A stretch of 15,382 bases of DNA from JAIVGV01 sp035295985 (lineage in GTDB: Bacteria > Acidobacteriota > Blastocatellia > Pyrinomonadales > Pyrinomonadaceae), in the NCBI GenBank assembly GCA_035295985.1, contig DATHBT010000077.1:1-15382 (forward strand). The letters run 5' to 3'. Shown in pieces: positions 15,246 through 15,382 of this stretch. The translations under genes and the position numbers were made by a program. The notes under the pieces are model-generated. The model did not search any database. It had not been told where the DNA came from and saw nothing but the letters and a program-made list of their open reading frames with translations. Each line of letters starts with the position of its first letter. Within the stretch, counting starts at the first letter, position 1.

Positions 15246-15382
15246 GTTGTGTTGACGCAAAGCAGCTAAACTGTTCTACGTGATGACAGTTAAGCTGACC
15301 GATGATCAATGGCAGAAGATTCTGCCCGTGTTGAAAACCATTCCCGAAATCAGGCTCGGAGCCGGGCGCGATGTGCGCCGCT
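15246..15382 (+). mobile_element. Left end of an IS5-like insertion sequence (cut by the window edge)
   Basis: Base composition drops in GC immediately after nadE, and 37 nt beyond its stop a transposase-like reading frame begins. The element probably starts at or just after 15246. CTAG at 15242-15245 fits the YTAR target known for the IS5 group. The terminal inverted repeat cannot be confirmed because the right end is outside the window. A TTGACG at 15252-15257 could be a -35 box for the transposase, but no good -10 follows. Confidence 0.6.
15283..15382 (+). CDS. IS5-family transposase, N-terminal fragment (cut by the window edge)
   Basis: 33 codons are visible, beginning MTVKLTDDQWQKILPVLKTI and then PEIRLGAGRDVRR. 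The L-T-D-x-Q-W-x-x-I/L-x-P-x-L opening followed by a G-R-D-V-R-R stretch is the standard N-terminus of IS5-family transposases, ahead of their DDE catalytic domain. A GTG at 15280 is an equally placed in-frame start. No Shine-Dalgarno sequence is evident. The lower-GC codons differ from the flanking chromosomal genes, consistent with recent acquisition. Whether the full gene is intact is not visible. Confidence 0.75.
   Translation, partial: MTVKLTDDQWQKILPVLKTIPEIRLGAGRDVRR

Noticed and set aside
15246..15282. Terminator for nadE
   Set aside because: No stem followed by a T-run is present, and the sequence is better explained as the end of the insertion sequence.

Overview
The window is very GC-rich and densely coded. 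It suggests an Acidobacteriota chromosome, perhaps Blastocatellia-like. The evidence is a PadR regulator overlapping an ADOP-type (acidobacterial duplicated orphan permease) ABC permease, plus a run of receptor-like Ser/Thr kinases beginning MTL-x-AGT-x-x-GRYE. The taxonomic call is inference from gene families, because no marker gene such as rRNA is present.

Left part, minus strand (1-2103). Two genes for exported proteins lie head to tail. The downstream one (1-67) is only a signal-peptide start cut by the window edge. The upstream one (88-1719) encodes an exported 543-residue protein. It appears to fuse an atypical kinase-like domain (Lys95, Glu103, a D-x-x-K-x-N-N loop and a D-L-G motif) to a separate C-terminal domain. 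The non-coding stretch 1720-2103 holds a perfect 23-bp inverted repeat with an internal 8-bp period, which resembles a dispersed palindromic repeat.

Middle left, minus strand (2104-5190). A two-gene operon encodes PadR and the ADOP permease, overlapping by 8 nt (ATGCCTGA). The promoter in front of padR is placed so that the transcript could begin exactly on its second in-frame ATG, giving a leaderless message.

Centre, plus strand (5305-13496). Three paralogous membrane Ser/Thr kinases form a tight operon, with a 28-nt gap and then a 4-nt ATGA overlap. The cytoplasmic kinase halves are near-colinear. The predicted extracytoplasmic halves differ: TolB-N-like plus TPR in the first, and PD40/TolB beta-propellers in the second and third. 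The likely layout is one shared phosphorylation output with three different sensors.

Right part, plus strand (13497-15382). nadE, a glutamine-dependent NAD+ synthetase, has its own promoter-like box. That box shares a 12-nt identity with the one before the kinase operon, and in both cases TACAAT lies between GC-rich inverted arms. Directly after nadE, probably at a CTAG site containing its stop codon, begins an IS5-like insertion sequence whose transposase is cut by the window end.

No tRNA, rRNA or CRISPR array was seen. The best candidates for something undescribed are the exported kinase-like fusion protein, the TACAAT-in-a-palindrome motif, and the three-kinase array with exchanged sensor domains.
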